Position numbers and translations under genes: made by a program
From: Paenibacillus sp. BIC5C1
Lineage (GTDB): Bacteria; Bacillota; Bacilli; Paenibacillales; Paenibacillaceae
DNA length: 64,000 bases
Direction of reading: 5' to 3'
Assembly (NCBI RefSeq): GCF_032399705.1
Contig: NZ_CP135922.1
Location: 186,001 to 250,000 of the forward strand
Shown here: piece after piece, positions 37,126 through 47,210 of the stretch
How the letters are laid out: every line of letters begins with the position of its first letter
How positions within the stretch are numbered: position 1 is the first letter of the stretch
The notes under the pieces: model-generated
Database searches by the model: none
What the model was told of the DNA's origin: nothing
Seen by the model: only the letters and a program-made list of their open reading frames with translations

Positions 37126-38379
37126 ATGGACTTTATCAAAAATCAACTAGACGGAACTGGCATGAGTGAACAAACCATTGGATATCTTTCAAATTTGATC
37201 ATGGTGGTATTTATAGCTGTGGTCTCCATACTGGCCAATTTTATAGCCAAAAAAATCGTACTGAAGATTATTATCCAAATCATCAACAACAATCGGTACA
37301 CGTGGGATAAAATCATTGTGGAGAAAAAAGTGTTCCACAACCTCTCGCATCTGGTACCGGCGATTATCATTTATTATTCTGCGTATGTCTTCCCGTCCTA
37401 TCAAGCTTTGATTGAAAAGGCAGCTTTAACTTATATGATCGTCATAACCATCACGGTATTAAATGCACTGCTTAATGCCTTTGATACCATCTATCGTTCC
37501 TATGAAGTCTCCAAGATCAGACCGATTAAGGGATACATTCAGGTGGCCAAGATCGTTCTTTTCATCATTGGGGGCATTATCGTCATCTCGAGCCTCATTG
37601 GTCAGAATCCGTTAATTATTCTGAGCGGACTTGGCGCGTTATCAGCCGTTCTGATGCTCGTCTTCAAGGATTCCATACTGGGACTGGTGGCAGGTGTGCA
37701 ATTATCATCGAATGACATGGTGCGTGTGGGTGACTGGATAGAAATGCCCAAATATAATGCCGACGGTGACGTCATCGATATTACTTTAAATACGGTAAAG
37801 GTTATGAATTTCGATAAAACGATCACCATGATTCCGAGCTATGCTCTCATCTCGGACTCATTCAAAAACTGGAGAGGTATGCAGGTATCCGGTGGCAGAA
37901 GAATTAAGCGAAGTGTCTATATCGATACAAGCAGCATCAGCTTCTGTACCAAGGAAATGATTGGGGAATTTCAGAAGATCCACTATCTTACCGATTATCT
38001 CGAGACCAAATTAAATGAAATTAACGAATACAATATAGAACATCATATTAATACGGAAAGCATTGTGAATGGTAGACAGCTTACGAATGTCGGTGTATTC
38101 CGAGAATATATCCATCAATATCTGAGGAATCATCCGAAAATTCATAAGGATATGACGTTGATCGTGAGACAGTTGGCGCCGGGAGATAACGGACTACCCC
38201 TTGAAATCTATGCATTCAGCAATGATATCACCTGGGGTGTATATGAATCGGTTCAAGCCGATATCTTTGACCATATCTTCGCTGTTGCGCCGACATTTGG
38301 CCTTCGTGCCTTCCAAAACCCAACAGGTCATGATATCGTGCAACTAAAAGAAAGCCCCCAATATTCGAGAGGATATTGA
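37126..38379 (+). CDS. Mechanosensitive channel of the MscS family (YbdG-like)
   Basis: 417 aa, CAGGAGG before the ATG. Membrane helices at about 20-48, 72-95, 100-120, 145-165 and the pore helix at about 170-200 (LSGLGALSAVLMLVFKDSIL), then the cytoplasmic beta domain (VRVGDWIEM, GDVIDITLNTVKVMNFD, TMIPSYALISDSFKNW). Length and the large C-terminal domain fit YbdG/MscM-type channels. Releases solutes on hypo-osmotic shock. Single gene with its own terminator. Confidence 0.92.
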   Translation: MDFIKNQLDGTGMSEQTIGYLSNLIMVVFIAVVSILANFIAKKIVLKIIIQIINNNRYTWDKIIVEKKVFHNLSHLVPAIIIYYSAYVFPSYQALIEKAALTYMIVITITVLNALLNAFDTIYRSYEVSKIRPIKGYIQVAKIVLFIIGGIIVISSLIGQNPLIILSGLGALSAVLMLVFKDSILGLVAGVQLSSNDMVRVGDWIEMPKYNADGDVIDITLNTVKVMNFDKTITMIPSYALISDSFKNWRGMQVSGGRRIKRSVYIDTSSISFCTKEMIGEFQKIHYLTDYLETKLNEINEYNIEHHINTESIVNGRQLTNVGVFREYIHQYLRNHPKIHKDMTLIVRQLAPGDNGLPLEIYAFSNDITWGVYESVQADIFDHIFAVAPTFGLRAFQNPTGHDIVQLKESPQYSRGY

Positions 38380-38419
38380 GATAGGTTATGTAGCCGATCC
38401 AATATAAATATGAACAGAG

Positions 38420-38446
38420 GAAGCACCGTAATGGTGCTTTTTTTGT
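38420..38446 (+). terminator. Rho-independent terminator after the MscS gene
   Basis: AAGCACC-GTAAT-GGTGCTT and a T run. Confidence 0.93.
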
Positions 38447-38460
38447 TTAAAAAGTGACAT

Positions 38461-38499
38461 ATATACTATTTACAAAAATGGAAATAATTAATAGTATAT
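38461..38499 (+). promoter_or_regulatory. Glycosyltransferase promoter inside a perfect inverted repeat
   Basis: TTTACA (38469-38474), 17 bp, TAGTAT (38492-38497). ATATACTATT (38461-38470) and AATAGTATAT (38490-38499) are perfect 10-bp arms covering both promoter boxes, a layout typical of a dimeric repressor. No regulator gene is adjacent. Confidence 0.6.
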
Positions 38500-38602
38500 T
38501 CATATGGGCACAATTTCCAGTTTTTATTTTGCACCTATTATCTTGAAGCTAGAAATAAAATGTCCGCTTTGAAGATTGGAAAATTTAATGGAGGTGAATT
38601 TC

Positions 38603-39853
38603 GTGGCACGTGTATTAGTTGTAATGATGCCTGCAGAAGGGCATATCAATCCGACGCTCGGAATAATCAAGGAACTGGTAGAGAACGGCGATGAGGTCGT
38701 TTACTGTTGTACGGAAAAATACCGGACGAAGATAGAAGCGTTAGGCGCACAATTTAAAGCATACTCCTTCAACGAGGCAACCCTGCTCAACAACCCGGAT
38801 ATGAAGCCTTTTGAAATCAAGCACCCTTACCAATTTTTATATATGGTTTTGAAAAAAGTTATTCAACGATTTATTCCGGATGTTCTGAATCTGATCGAAA
38901 ATGAAACCTATGATTATTTAATTTTTGACTCCTTAATAGGCTGGGGAGGACAAATTTTAGGCGAAAAGCTGGGTATCCCAGCAGTGTGCTCAACCACCAC
39001 TTTTGTTTTTGTGGAGCCTCTCGGATCAGGTAATCAAAATCAACTGAAGGATGACGATGAGGAGGTCAAGGAGCTATATAACGGCATCATCGAGATGTCC
39101 CAGCAATTAGCTTCCCAGTTCAATGTAGCTGTGCCTTCTCTGGCGGATCTTTCAGGGCATCCAGGACAACTAAAGCTGGTCTATACAAGCCGTTATTTTC
39201 AACCCATGGGGGACAAGCTGGATGACAGCTATGTCTTCACCGGCCCATCAATTACCCCCCGCAAGGATGCACCATCCTTTGCCAAGGAATCTCTGCATGT
39301 CGTTTATAAACAGGCGGTTTATATTTCAATGGGAACCATTTTAAACAAGGATCTTGATTTTTATAAGCTGTGCTTTACGGCTTTCGGTGATTTGCCTGTG
39401 CAGTTTATACTGTCTTCAGGGAAGGATACTGATTTGGAGCCGATTGCGGATCTCATTCCTGACAATTTCATCATCAGACCCTATCTCCCACAATTGGAAG
39501 TGCTACAGGGTGTAGATGCTTTTCTGACACATGCGGGCATGAACAGTACAAGCGAAGCTTTGTATTATAATGTACCCTTGGTCATGCTCCCGTTAACCTC
39601 GGATCAGCCGCGTGTAGCAGGCCGGGTGCAGGAGCTCGGAGCAGGGGTCATCGTGGATAAAAATAACCTTACACCTGACGTGCTGAGAACCGCGGTACTA
39701 GAGGTGCTCGGCAATGTCTCCTATAAGGAACATGCTGAGGTTATTGGGAAAACGCTACGCGATGCTGGCGGGTACAAGCAGGCTGCTATGGCCATTCAGG
39801 ACTTTATGGGCAATCGGTCGTTATCGGCCACGCCGATCTCATCGCTTGAATAA
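38603..39853 (+). CDS. UDP-glycosyltransferase, macrolide (MGT/YjiC) family
   Basis: GT1-family enzyme that transfers sugar from a UDP donor to small hydrophobic acceptors such as macrolides or flavonoids. GTG at 38603 is taken as the start because GGAGGTG lies six bases upstream; 416 aa. N-terminal acceptor domain starts VARVLVVMMPAEGHINPTLG; C-terminal donor domain has YISMGTILNKDLDFY, PYLPQLEVL and the signature THAGMNSTSEALYYNVPLVM, LPLTSDQP. The promoter is bracketed by an inverted repeat, so induction by a ligand is likely. May confer antibiotic resistance; not shown. Confidence 0.92.
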   Translation: MARVLVVMMPAEGHINPTLGIIKELVENGDEVVYCCTEKYRTKIEALGAQFKAYSFNEATLLNNPDMKPFEIKHPYQFLYMVLKKVIQRFIPDVLNLIENETYDYLIFDSLIGWGGQILGEKLGIPAVCSTTTFVFVEPLGSGNQNQLKDDDEEVKELYNGIIEMSQQLASQFNVAVPSLADLSGHPGQLKLVYTSRYFQPMGDKLDDSYVFTGPSITPRKDAPSFAKESLHVVYKQAVYISMGTILNKDLDFYKLCFTAFGDLPVQFILSSGKDTDLEPIADLIPDNFIIRPYLPQLEVLQGVDAFLTHAGMNSTSEALYYNVPLVMLPLTSDQPRVAGRVQELGAGVIVDKNNLTPDVLRTAVLEVLGNVSYKEHAEVIGKTLRDAGGYKQAAMAIQDFMGNRSLSATPISSLE

Positions 39854-39887
39854 AGAGGCGACTTGCCTCTATTAATATTAGACGAGA

Positions 39888-39925
39888 AAGCCATCATCCC
39901 ATATAACGGGGTGGTGGCTTATATT
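39888..39925 (+). terminator. Terminator after the glycosyltransferase gene
   Basis: AAGCCATCATCCC/GGGGTGGTGGCTT hairpin with a short T/A tail. Confidence 0.75.
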
Positions 39926-40021
39926 TGATTCATCCGTATATGGAGGGGTAGAATAAACGGAGAGGGCATATCACCTTTTCCATATCGTTTTAGTATATCT
40001 TTCGCAAAGGAGAGTTTACAG

Positions 40022-40876
40022 ATGAATCATACAATTCCGGAATATACGTTGAATGATGGCTTAAAAGTACCTGCCATTGGCTTTGGTACCTATAGCTTAA
40101 AAGGAGAAAAAGGCGTTAAATCCATTGCGTCCGCGATGGATGCAGGTTACCGACTGATTGACACCGCGTATAACTATGAGAACGAGGCGACTGTCGGGAA
40201 GGCCATTAAGCAGAGCTCCGTTTCCAGAGAAGAACTACTCATTTCATCTAAACTGCCAGGGCGTTACCATGCCTTCGATAAGGCGATCGTAGCCATCCAG
40301 GAATCTCTATACAGGGCAGATCTGGATTATTATGATCTGTATCTGATTCACTGGCCGAATCCGAAGCAGGATATGTATGTGGAAGCGTGGCAAGCACTCA
40401 TTGAGGCCAAAAAACGCGGATACATCCGTTCCATTGGAGTTAGCAATTTCCTTCCGGAACACAATGAACGCCTGATTAAGGAGACGGGAGTAGCGCCAAG
40501 TCTGAATCAGATTGAGCTGCATCCATTCTTCGATCAAGCCGATCAGCGGGAGAAGGATTCACAGCATGGCATTGTTAACGAATCGTGGAGTCCCATTGGA
40601 CGTGGCAATGATGCAGTACAGGATATCGTAAAAGATGAGCAGATCCTACGTATTGCCGAGGCTCATGGCAAAACGGGTACGCAGGTTATTTTGCGCTGGC
40701 ATACCCAGCTTGGTTCCATTCCGATCCCTAAAGCAGGCTCGCTTCAACACCAACAGGAGAATATCAATATTTTCGATTTCGAGCTGAGCGAGAAGGAAAT
40801 GGAAGTCATTTCTTCTTATCATCGTAAAGATGGACGGTTGTGGAATCAGGACCCGAGTGAATACGAAGAATTTTAA
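40022..40876 (+). CDS. Aldo/keto reductase (AKR, 2,5-diketo-gluconate reductase type)
   Basis: NADPH-dependent reductase, 284 aa, AAAGGAG before the ATG. (alpha/beta)8-barrel signatures: GFGTYSLKG, catalytic Asp and Tyr in DAGYRLIDTAYNYENE, Lys in LLISSKLPG, His in LYLIHWPNP, then SIGVSNFLPEH, NQIELHPF and the cofactor site IPIPKAGS. Alone between terminators. Substrate not predictable. Confidence 0.94.
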   Translation: MNHTIPEYTLNDGLKVPAIGFGTYSLKGEKGVKSIASAMDAGYRLIDTAYNYENEATVGKAIKQSSVSREELLISSKLPGRYHAFDKAIVAIQESLYRADLDYYDLYLIHWPNPKQDMYVEAWQALIEAKKRGYIRSIGVSNFLPEHNERLIKETGVAPSLNQIELHPFFDQADQREKDSQHGIVNESWSPIGRGNDAVQDIVKDEQILRIAEAHGKTGTQVILRWHTQLGSIPIPKAGSLQHQQENINIFDFELSEKEMEVISSYHRKDGRLWNQDPSEYEEF

Positions 40877-40939
40877 AAGGCTTATCATAAAGAATTCGAT
40901 CCAACACCTTACGGTGAGTTGAATGGGTATAAAATAAAT

Positions 40940-40985
40940 ATGGCCTTCTAACCTGCAGGGATGTAGATTAGGAGGCTTTTTGTTG
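40940..40985 (+). terminator. Terminator after the aldo/keto reductase gene
   Basis: GGCCTTCTAA and TTAGGAGGCT pair, with T run. Confidence 0.8.
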
Positions 40986-41293
40986 TATGTTTTTACAAAA
41001 CGTAAGGTTTACTAAACCGATGTGGCTGGTTCAATATTTTTCTAGACGATTTGACCAAACGGGTTATTTGGGGAAGGCCTCCTTCACCTTTTTTGTTAAC
41101 CAATCAATCTGGAAATATGATCTTGATCTCTTGAATTTATGTGCAAATCCTGCGCTGCATAAGGAAATATCAAATTTTGGATATATCTGCAAGAATGGAG
41201 GATAGCCATTATATCGGGCAAGCGGTACCTTTATGGGGAGCGATGACAGGGTTGCTTATCCACGATACACATTCAATGGGGGGACGTGAAGTG
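40986..41293 (+). other. Upstream region of the polysaccharide ABC operon
   Basis: About 300 bases with no supported gene; open frames here lack ribosome sites. It must contain the operon promoter, but I see no clear -35/-10 pair or catabolite-response element. Confidence 0.4.
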
Positions 41294-42871
41294 ATGAAAA
41301 GGTCATGGAGAAAACGACTGACAATTGGAATCTGCCTAATGATGAGTATTGCTGCTCTTGGGGGCTGTTCAGGAGACAATGGAAGTTCAGGTGAAGCAGG
41401 AGGAGATGGACCTACCCCCATTTCAATCTGGATGTCGATGAATACCAATGCTTCCATCACACTCAAGAGCATGAATGAAATCACGGCGATTAAGGAATGG
41501 GAGAAGAAGACCAATACCAAAATTGAATTCCAGCATCCTGCGGTGGGTGCCGAAACCGAACAGTTCAATGTCATGATTAACTCGAATCAGCTGCCTGATG
41601 CCATGTTTGTCAATGGAGATTATGCCAAGCTGTTCAATGATGGTATCATCATTCGACTGAACGAACTCATTGATGAATACGCTCCCAATTTGAAAAAGAT
41701 CCTGGAGGAGAATCCCGAGGTTGCCAAACAGTTAAAAGCCGACAACGGAGATATCTATGCGATACCGCATCTGCGTCTGGGGGAATACAAAACCTTCGGC
41801 GGTACGTTCATTCGCCAGGATTGGCTGGATGAGCTGAAGCTGGAGAAACCGGAAACGATTGAAGAATGGGAGACGGTACTCAAGGCCTTCAAGGAGAAAA
41901 AAGGCGTAGCAGCGCCCCTGTTGTTTGGTGCACCACCCAAAATGACCACGATGGGACCAGCGGCACCGACATATCTGGAGGCTTACGGCATCACGAATAA
42001 TACGTTTATGAAAGATGGCAAGGTGGTCTATGGGCCCATTGAGCCGGAATATAAGGAATTTCTGACGATGTTCCATCGCTGGTATCAGGAGGGATTGATT
42101 GATCCCGATTTTGCTACCAATGATCAGAAAACATACGACGCCAAAATTTTGAGCAGTCAAGCGGGTGCGTTTTTCACCTTCATCGGTGGAGGTGTAGGCC
42201 GCTACCTGCCCGCTCTGCAGGAAACGGATCCGAACGCCAACCTAACCGCTACCCAATATCCAGTACTGAATAAGGGTGATGAGCCGATGTTTACCGGACG
42301 TTCCTGGGAATGGAGCAGTAGCGGCGTTGTGCTCACCAATAGCAACAAGCATCCCGAAGAAACGGTCAAAGCACTCGATTATTTCTTCAGTGAAGAAGGA
42401 CATATGCTCAAAAATTTCGGTGTGGAGGGCCTCACCTATACGATGAAGGACGGTTACCCGACCTATACGGATGAGATTTTGAAAAATCCGGACGGCCTGT
42501 CGGTTGCTCAAGCCATGGCCAAACATTTTATTGCCAACTACCCCTTTGTGGGGGAGGATGATGACCGGTACAACGAGCAATATTATCAGCTCCAACAGCA
42601 GAAGGATGCAGCGGTTCTGTTCTCCAAATACAGCGAGAATACGCTGAAGGTAGGCCTTCCTCCGACCAGCCTGACAACAGAAGAATCCACGGAGGACAGC
42701 AAGATCATGAGTGATATTGGGACCTACCGGGACGAGATGTTCGTCAAATTTGTCATTGGGGTTGAGCCGATTGAGAACTTTGACAAGTTTGTGGATCAGA
42801 TCAACAAATTTAACGTGAAACGGGCTATTGAAATTCAGCAAGCTGCCCTGGATCGTTATAACGCCAGATAA
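41294..42871 (+). CDS. ABC transporter solute-binding lipoprotein (LplA-type)
   Basis: Extracellular sugar-binding lipoprotein, 525 aa, from the ATG at 41294. Lipobox LGGC with the lipidated Cys at residue 25 after MKRSWRKRLTIGICLMMS. Family 1 solute-binding fold: NASITLKSMNEITAIKEWE, TNTKIEFQHP, QLPDAMFVNGDYAKLF, and the long C-terminal lobe (VLTNSNKHPEETVKALDYFF). The size is typical of the LplA group that binds oligosaccharides from polyuronides. Followed by two permeases; no ATPase gene is present, so a shared MsmX-type ATPase is expected. Confidence 0.95.
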   Translation: MKRSWRKRLTIGICLMMSIAALGGCSGDNGSSGEAGGDGPTPISIWMSMNTNASITLKSMNEITAIKEWEKKTNTKIEFQHPAVGAETEQFNVMINSNQLPDAMFVNGDYAKLFNDGIIIRLNELIDEYAPNLKKILEENPEVAKQLKADNGDIYAIPHLRLGEYKTFGGTFIRQDWLDELKLEKPETIEEWETVLKAFKEKKGVAAPLLFGAPPKMTTMGPAAPTYLEAYGITNNTFMKDGKVVYGPIEPEYKEFLTMFHRWYQEGLIDPDFATNDQKTYDAKILSSQAGAFFTFIGGGVGRYLPALQETDPNANLTATQYPVLNKGDEPMFTGRSWEWSSSGVVLTNSNKHPEETVKALDYFFSEEGHMLKNFGVEGLTYTMKDGYPTYTDEILKNPDGLSVAQAMAKHFIANYPFVGEDDDRYNEQYYQLQQQKDAAVLFSKYSENTLKVGLPPTSLTTEESTEDSKIMSDIGTYRDEMFVKFVIGVEPIENFDKFVDQINKFNVKRAIEIQQAALDRYNAR

Positions 42872-42887
42872 GGATGAGATGTTCACG

Positions 42888-42918
42888 GGTGGTGAAGCCT
42901 TTTTACGGCTTTACCGCC
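42888..42918 (+). promoter_or_regulatory. Intercistronic hairpin between binding protein and permease
   Basis: GGTGGTGAAGCC/GGCTTTACCGCC is a continuous 12-bp stem without a T run. Such structures commonly protect the binding-protein mRNA and lower permease expression. Confidence 0.7.
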
Positions 42919-42952
42919 GTGGATGCCCTCTTTGGAGTGAAAAAGGAAGGGG

Positions 42953-43879
42953 ATGAAGGAGTTGTCGCACAAGCTTTCCTTATTATGGCTCAATTACAAA
43001 AAGAATAAATCCATCTATTGGATGGCTCTTCCCGTCGTTTTATATTTTCTCGTCTTCAAATACCTCCCGATGTACGGAGCCATCATTGCATTCAAAGACT
43101 ACTCGGTGGGCAAAGGTATCTGGGGCAGTGATTGGGTCGGATTGCAGCATTTTCGGGATTTCTTTCAGAGCTATTATTTCTGGCGGATTCTGAAGAATAC
43201 GCTTTTGTTAAGCTTTTATCAGCTGTTGTTTGGTTTCCCGGCTCCCATTCTTCTTGCTCTTCTGCTGAATGAGCTCAGGCATGAAATCTTCAAACGTACG
43301 GTGCAGACGATCTCGTACATTCCTCACTTTATTTCCATTGTCGTCATCTGCGGCATGATTGTTGATTTCTCGTCCCGGGATGGACTGTTTAACACCATCA
43401 TTGGTTATTTTGGCGGTCAGAGCAGTGCGCTTCTCAGCGATCCGGCCAATTTCCGTACCATTTATACTGCCTCATCGATCTGGCAGGAGCTTGGCTTCTC
43501 CAGCATTATTTATTTGGCTGCACTTAGCGGCATTAACCCCGAGCTCTACGATGCTGCCAACGTGGACGGAGCGAGTCGTCTTCGCCAGGTATGGCATATC
43601 ACGCTTCCTGGCATCATCCCGATGATTATGATTCTTCTCATACTCCGCATTGGCGGACTGATGGAGATTGGGTTCGAGAAAATTATTCTGCTCTATAATC
43701 CGAATGTGTATGATACGGCAGATGTGATCTCGACGTTTGTCTACCGCAAAGGGATAAGTGAAAGTGCCGAGTTCAGCTATACAACCGCAGTGGGTCTGTT
43801 CCAGTCGGTCATTAACTTTGCGCTGTTAATCGGTGCCAACCGCCTGTCCAAGGTGATATCCAATACGAAGCTGTTCTAG
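42953..43879 (+). CDS. ABC sugar permease, LplB-like
   Basis: Inner-membrane channel subunit, 308 aa, six predicted helices. Begins with the usual cytoplasmic stretch and MALPVVLYFLVFKYLPMYGA; the EAA loop that contacts the ATPase is GINPELYDAANVDGASRLRQ. AAGGAAGGGG lies before the ATG. 30 bp before the second permease. Confidence 0.95.
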   Translation: MKELSHKLSLLWLNYKKNKSIYWMALPVVLYFLVFKYLPMYGAIIAFKDYSVGKGIWGSDWVGLQHFRDFFQSYYFWRILKNTLLLSFYQLLFGFPAPILLALLLNELRHEIFKRTVQTISYIPHFISIVVICGMIVDFSSRDGLFNTIIGYFGGQSSALLSDPANFRTIYTASSIWQELGFSSIIYLAALSGINPELYDAANVDGASRLRQVWHITLPGIIPMIMILLILRIGGLMEIGFEKIILLYNPNVYDTADVISTFVYRKGISESAEFSYTTAVGLFQSVINFALLIGANRLSKVISNTKLF

Positions 43880-43909
43880 CCAAGAACGAGGTGAAGGGAG
43901 GGATTTCTT

Positions 43910-44794
43910 TTGCGAATGAAAAGGTCCATTGGTGAGCGGCTGTTTGGCGGTGCCAACGCGATTCTGATGACAGGGTTGATTATCGTAACCTTGTATCCGC
44001 TGCTGCATGTGCTGAATGCATCGCTTAGCGACTCAGGTCAACTCATGGCCCATAGAGGTCTGCTGCTTTTCCCCAAAGGAATTACAATGGATAGCTACAA
44101 GCTGGTGCTAAGCAACCCCAACATTCTGTCCGGATACCGGAATACGATATTCATTGTGGTGGTGGGCACAGCGCTGAATCTGCTGTTCACCATTCTGGGA
44201 GCGTACACGTTGTCCCGCAAAAGCTTTATGCTCCGCAATCCGATTATGCTGGCGATTGTATTCACGATGTTCTTTAACGGCGGAATCATACCGTCTTATC
44301 TGTTGATCAATAACACACTTCATATGGGCAACAGCCTCTGGGCTTTGATTGTACCCGGTCTGATCAGCAGCTATAATCTGATTATTATGCGAACTTCCTT
44401 TGCTGAAATCTCGGAAAGTCTTCTAGAGTCGGCCCGTATAGACGGGGCGGGAGAGATGCTCATTCTGTGGCGGATCGTCGTACCATTGTCCATGCCCGTT
44501 ATTGCGGTGATGATTCTCTTTTACGGCGTTGGTCACTGGAATTCATGGTTCAGTGCGATCCTGTATATTCGGGACCGGAACCTGTTTCCGCTTCAACTGG
44601 TGCTGCGTGAAATTCTGATTCAGAATAGTACAGATTCGATGACCACAGGAGCGACCGCGATGGACAAAGAGGCTATCGGGGAAAGTGTAAAATACGCAAC
44701 CGTCATGGTAGCTACCCTGCCTATATTGTTCATCTATCCGTTTCTGCAGAAATACTTTGTTAAAGGTGTTATGATCGGAGCAATCAAAGAATAG
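43910..44794 (+). CDS. ABC sugar permease, LplC-like
   Basis: Second channel subunit, 294 aa. TTG start with GGGAGGG seven bases upstream (ATG two codons later is possible). Motifs: IIVTLYPLLHVLNASLSDSG, FFNGGIIPSYLL, EAA loop ISESLLESARIDGAGEMLIL, and the C-terminal YPFLQKYFVKGVMIGAIKE typical of the CUT1 family in this group. Confidence 0.95.
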   Translation: MRMKRSIGERLFGGANAILMTGLIIVTLYPLLHVLNASLSDSGQLMAHRGLLLFPKGITMDSYKLVLSNPNILSGYRNTIFIVVVGTALNLLFTILGAYTLSRKSFMLRNPIMLAIVFTMFFNGGIIPSYLLINNTLHMGNSLWALIVPGLISSYNLIIMRTSFAEISESLLESARIDGAGEMLILWRIVVPLSMPVIAVMILFYGVGHWNSWFSAILYIRDRNLFPLQLVLREILIQNSTDSMTTGATAMDKEAIGESVKYATVMVATLPILFIYPFLQKYFVKGVMIGAIKE

Positions 44795-44843
44795 AGTTGC
44801 CTTATCAAGTCATACCAAATAACACAGTGTGAGGAGGAGACGC

Positions 44844-47177
44844 ATGAAGAGAAAAAGCATCCTGTTATCCTGGGGCATTTCTTACATGGTCATTCTGCTC
44901 ATACCGATTGTGATCGGTGCTGCTGTATTTGCCGAGTCTCGCATGTTGCTTGAGGAAGAAGTGAATCGTTCCAACATGGTGCTGTTATCTCAGGTACAGG
45001 AAACTATTGATAACCAGATTAGTGATATTGGCAGCATTAGCAATCAATTAATGGCTGACTCCCAACTCATGAGCTTCATCAATCATGCGTCTGAACAGGA
45101 TGCCCGCTGGAGGTTCATGGGGATTGATCTGATCAAAAACCTGAAATCCACACGCGTCGGAAATGGCCTGATTAGTGAACTGTATATTTATATCAAACAA
45201 CCGGATATTGCACTGTCCTCGTCTTCACTTATTCAAAAAAATTATCTATATGACATGTTCTATCAGGGCACCAATGTAACCGAGGAAGCATGGACCCGGC
45301 TTATGCATGATTCCGGCAAGAGCATGTACCGAAAGATGGAGGTTCGGAGTGAAGATAGACGGATTGAAGACACGCTGGTCTATATTCAGCCGTTTCCTAT
45401 TCAGAATGGCGCTGACAGCCCTGCGACCTTTGTCGTTAACCTGGACCCCAACCGATTCCAGCAAGCCATTGATAATGTGCGTTTGGAAAAAGAGAGCACC
45501 GTTTTCATTCTGGATCACGACGGTCAAACGTTATTTTCTACCGGATCTCTTGAAACCCCTTACATGAATGGGGAAGACCTTAACCTTTTCGATGATGCTG
45601 GGAAAAGAACGGAAACGATCGATTGGAACGGAGAATCCGTGACCATATCGCAGATTTCTTCCAAGATCCAGGACTGGAAGTATGTATCCATCATACCTAC
45701 CCGAATCTACGCCAAGAAGCTGACGGTTATCCGCGATATTACGCTTGGAGGCGTTGCCGCAGGGCTTATCCTTGGCGGGGTGGCAGCCTGGTGGTTCACC
45801 AGACGGAATTACCGTCCGCTGGGACGGATCATGAACATTATCTCGGATAAGGTCAAATGGAAACTGGAGCAGCCGGACGATGAATATGGCATTTTGCAAT
45901 CTGTTCTGATTCAAGCCTGGGAAGAGCAGGATCAATTTGCGAATAGGCTTAAGGATCAGCAAAGCGTTATACGGAGCAGTCTGCTCTCCAAGCTGATGAA
46001 GGGAAGGGTACAGGTTGGTGAGGAATTTGCATCGACTCTGGAACGTTCAGGTATTCGATTCGAGACGGAGTCGTTTGCCGTATTGCTCCTGCACATTGAG
46101 GATGTTGAAGGGCTGTTCCGTTCCAGAGTACGTGAGCAGGACCAGGAGGAGAAGCATCAATTTGTGCACCTAATTCTGACCAATGTGCTGGAGGAGATGA
46201 TCGGCTCAATCGGTCATGTATACTCTGCCGACATTGATGGAAGAATTGCGTTCCTGATCAATATTCGGGAGCGTGAGGAGGATACCAGTCATCGGTTAAT
46301 TCGTGCAGTCGAAGAAGCCCAACGTTTCATCGGCTCCCGATTCTGCGTGTACTTCTCTGTTGGCGTTAGCCATGTTCATCACCGTATTTCGGAAATCGCG
46401 GATTGTTTCCGGGAATCGGAAGAAGCGCTGGAATACAGGCTGATTCTGGGGATCGGCCAAATTATTGACCCGAATCGAATTCGTCGGCCCAAGGAGGAGC
46501 TGTATTACCCTCTTGATCTGGAGAGACAGCTCATCAATTATATCGCTACAGGCAATTATGCCCGTTCCACGGAAGTGATGAACGAAATTCTCATGACTAA
46601 TTTTGCGGGAGAGCCCTTGTCTGTTGAACTGGCTCGCTGTCTGATGTTTGAGTTGATTGGTACCTTTCTGAAGGCTACAGAACAGATCAAGACGGACGAT
46701 CAGAAAGAGATGACGCAGCGCAACGATCTGATTCGGCAATTGTTTGCATGTGAGACCTTTGAGGAGATCGAGTCCGAATTGCTTCAGATACTGGAGACGG
46801 TATGCCAGACGGTGCATGAGCGCAAGCGTTCCCGCAGTGAGGAATTGAAGGAGCAACTGGTGGAATTCATTCATGAGAGTTATGCAGATGTCAATCTGGG
46901 CTTGACCCATTTATCCGAGCGGTTTCGGTTTCATCCAACCTATGTCTCCAAGTACTTTAAGGAACAGACCGGAGTCAACGTGATCGATTACATTAACCAA
47001 TATCGAATTGAGCAATCCAAGAAAATTTTACAGGCAGAGGAATTGACGATCCAGGACGTATCCGAGCGGGTGGGTTTCCTGAACAGCAATTCGTTCATTC
47101 GTGTCTTTAAGAAATATGAGGGAATTACACCCGGCCAATATAAGCAAAACAGCAGACTTGTCCAGCAAGAGGGTTGA
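44844..47177 (+). CDS. Membrane-bound AraC-family regulator (YtdP/YesN-like)
   Basis: 777 aa from the ATG at 44844, with GAGGAGG six bases upstream. Transmembrane helix at about 8-30, extracellular sensor domain to about 295, second helix near 300-320 (GGVAAGLILGGVAAWWF), cytoplasmic linker, and a C-terminal AraC HTH pair: NLGLTHLSERFRFHPTYVSK, then LTIQDVSERVGFLNSNSFIR and FKKYEGITPGQYK. It joins sensing and DNA binding in one chain, a design common in Paenibacillus next to polysaccharide transporters. Likely activates this operon on sensing the oligosaccharide or its binding protein. Confidence 0.93.
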   Translation: MKRKSILLSWGISYMVILLIPIVIGAAVFAESRMLLEEEVNRSNMVLLSQVQETIDNQISDIGSISNQLMADSQLMSFINHASEQDARWRFMGIDLIKNLKSTRVGNGLISELYIYIKQPDIALSSSSLIQKNYLYDMFYQGTNVTEEAWTRLMHDSGKSMYRKMEVRSEDRRIEDTLVYIQPFPIQNGADSPATFVVNLDPNRFQQAIDNVRLEKESTVFILDHDGQTLFSTGSLETPYMNGEDLNLFDDAGKRTETIDWNGESVTISQISSKIQDWKYVSIIPTRIYAKKLTVIRDITLGGVAAGLILGGVAAWWFTRRNYRPLGRIMNIISDKVKWKLEQPDDEYGILQSVLIQAWEEQDQFANRLKDQQSVIRSSLLSKLMKGRVQVGEEFASTLERSGIRFETESFAVLLLHIEDVEGLFRSRVREQDQEEKHQFVHLILTNVLEEMIGSIGHVYSADIDGRIAFLINIREREEDTSHRLIRAVEEAQRFIGSRFCVYFSVGVSHVHHRISEIADCFRESEEALEYRLILGIGQIIDPNRIRRPKEELYYPLDLERQLINYIATGNYARSTEVMNEILMTNFAGEPLSVELARCLMFELIGTFLKATEQIKTDDQKEMTQRNDLIRQLFACETFEEIESELLQILETVCQTVHERKRSRSEELKEQLVEFIHESYADVNLGLTHLSERFRFHPTYVSKYFKEQTGVNVIDYINQYRIEQSKKILQAEELTIQDVSERVGFLNSNSFIRVFKKYEGITPGQYKQNSRLVQQEG

Positions 47178-47210
47178 AGAATATGACTTGCCTAGAGGAG
47201 GAACTGTTCC

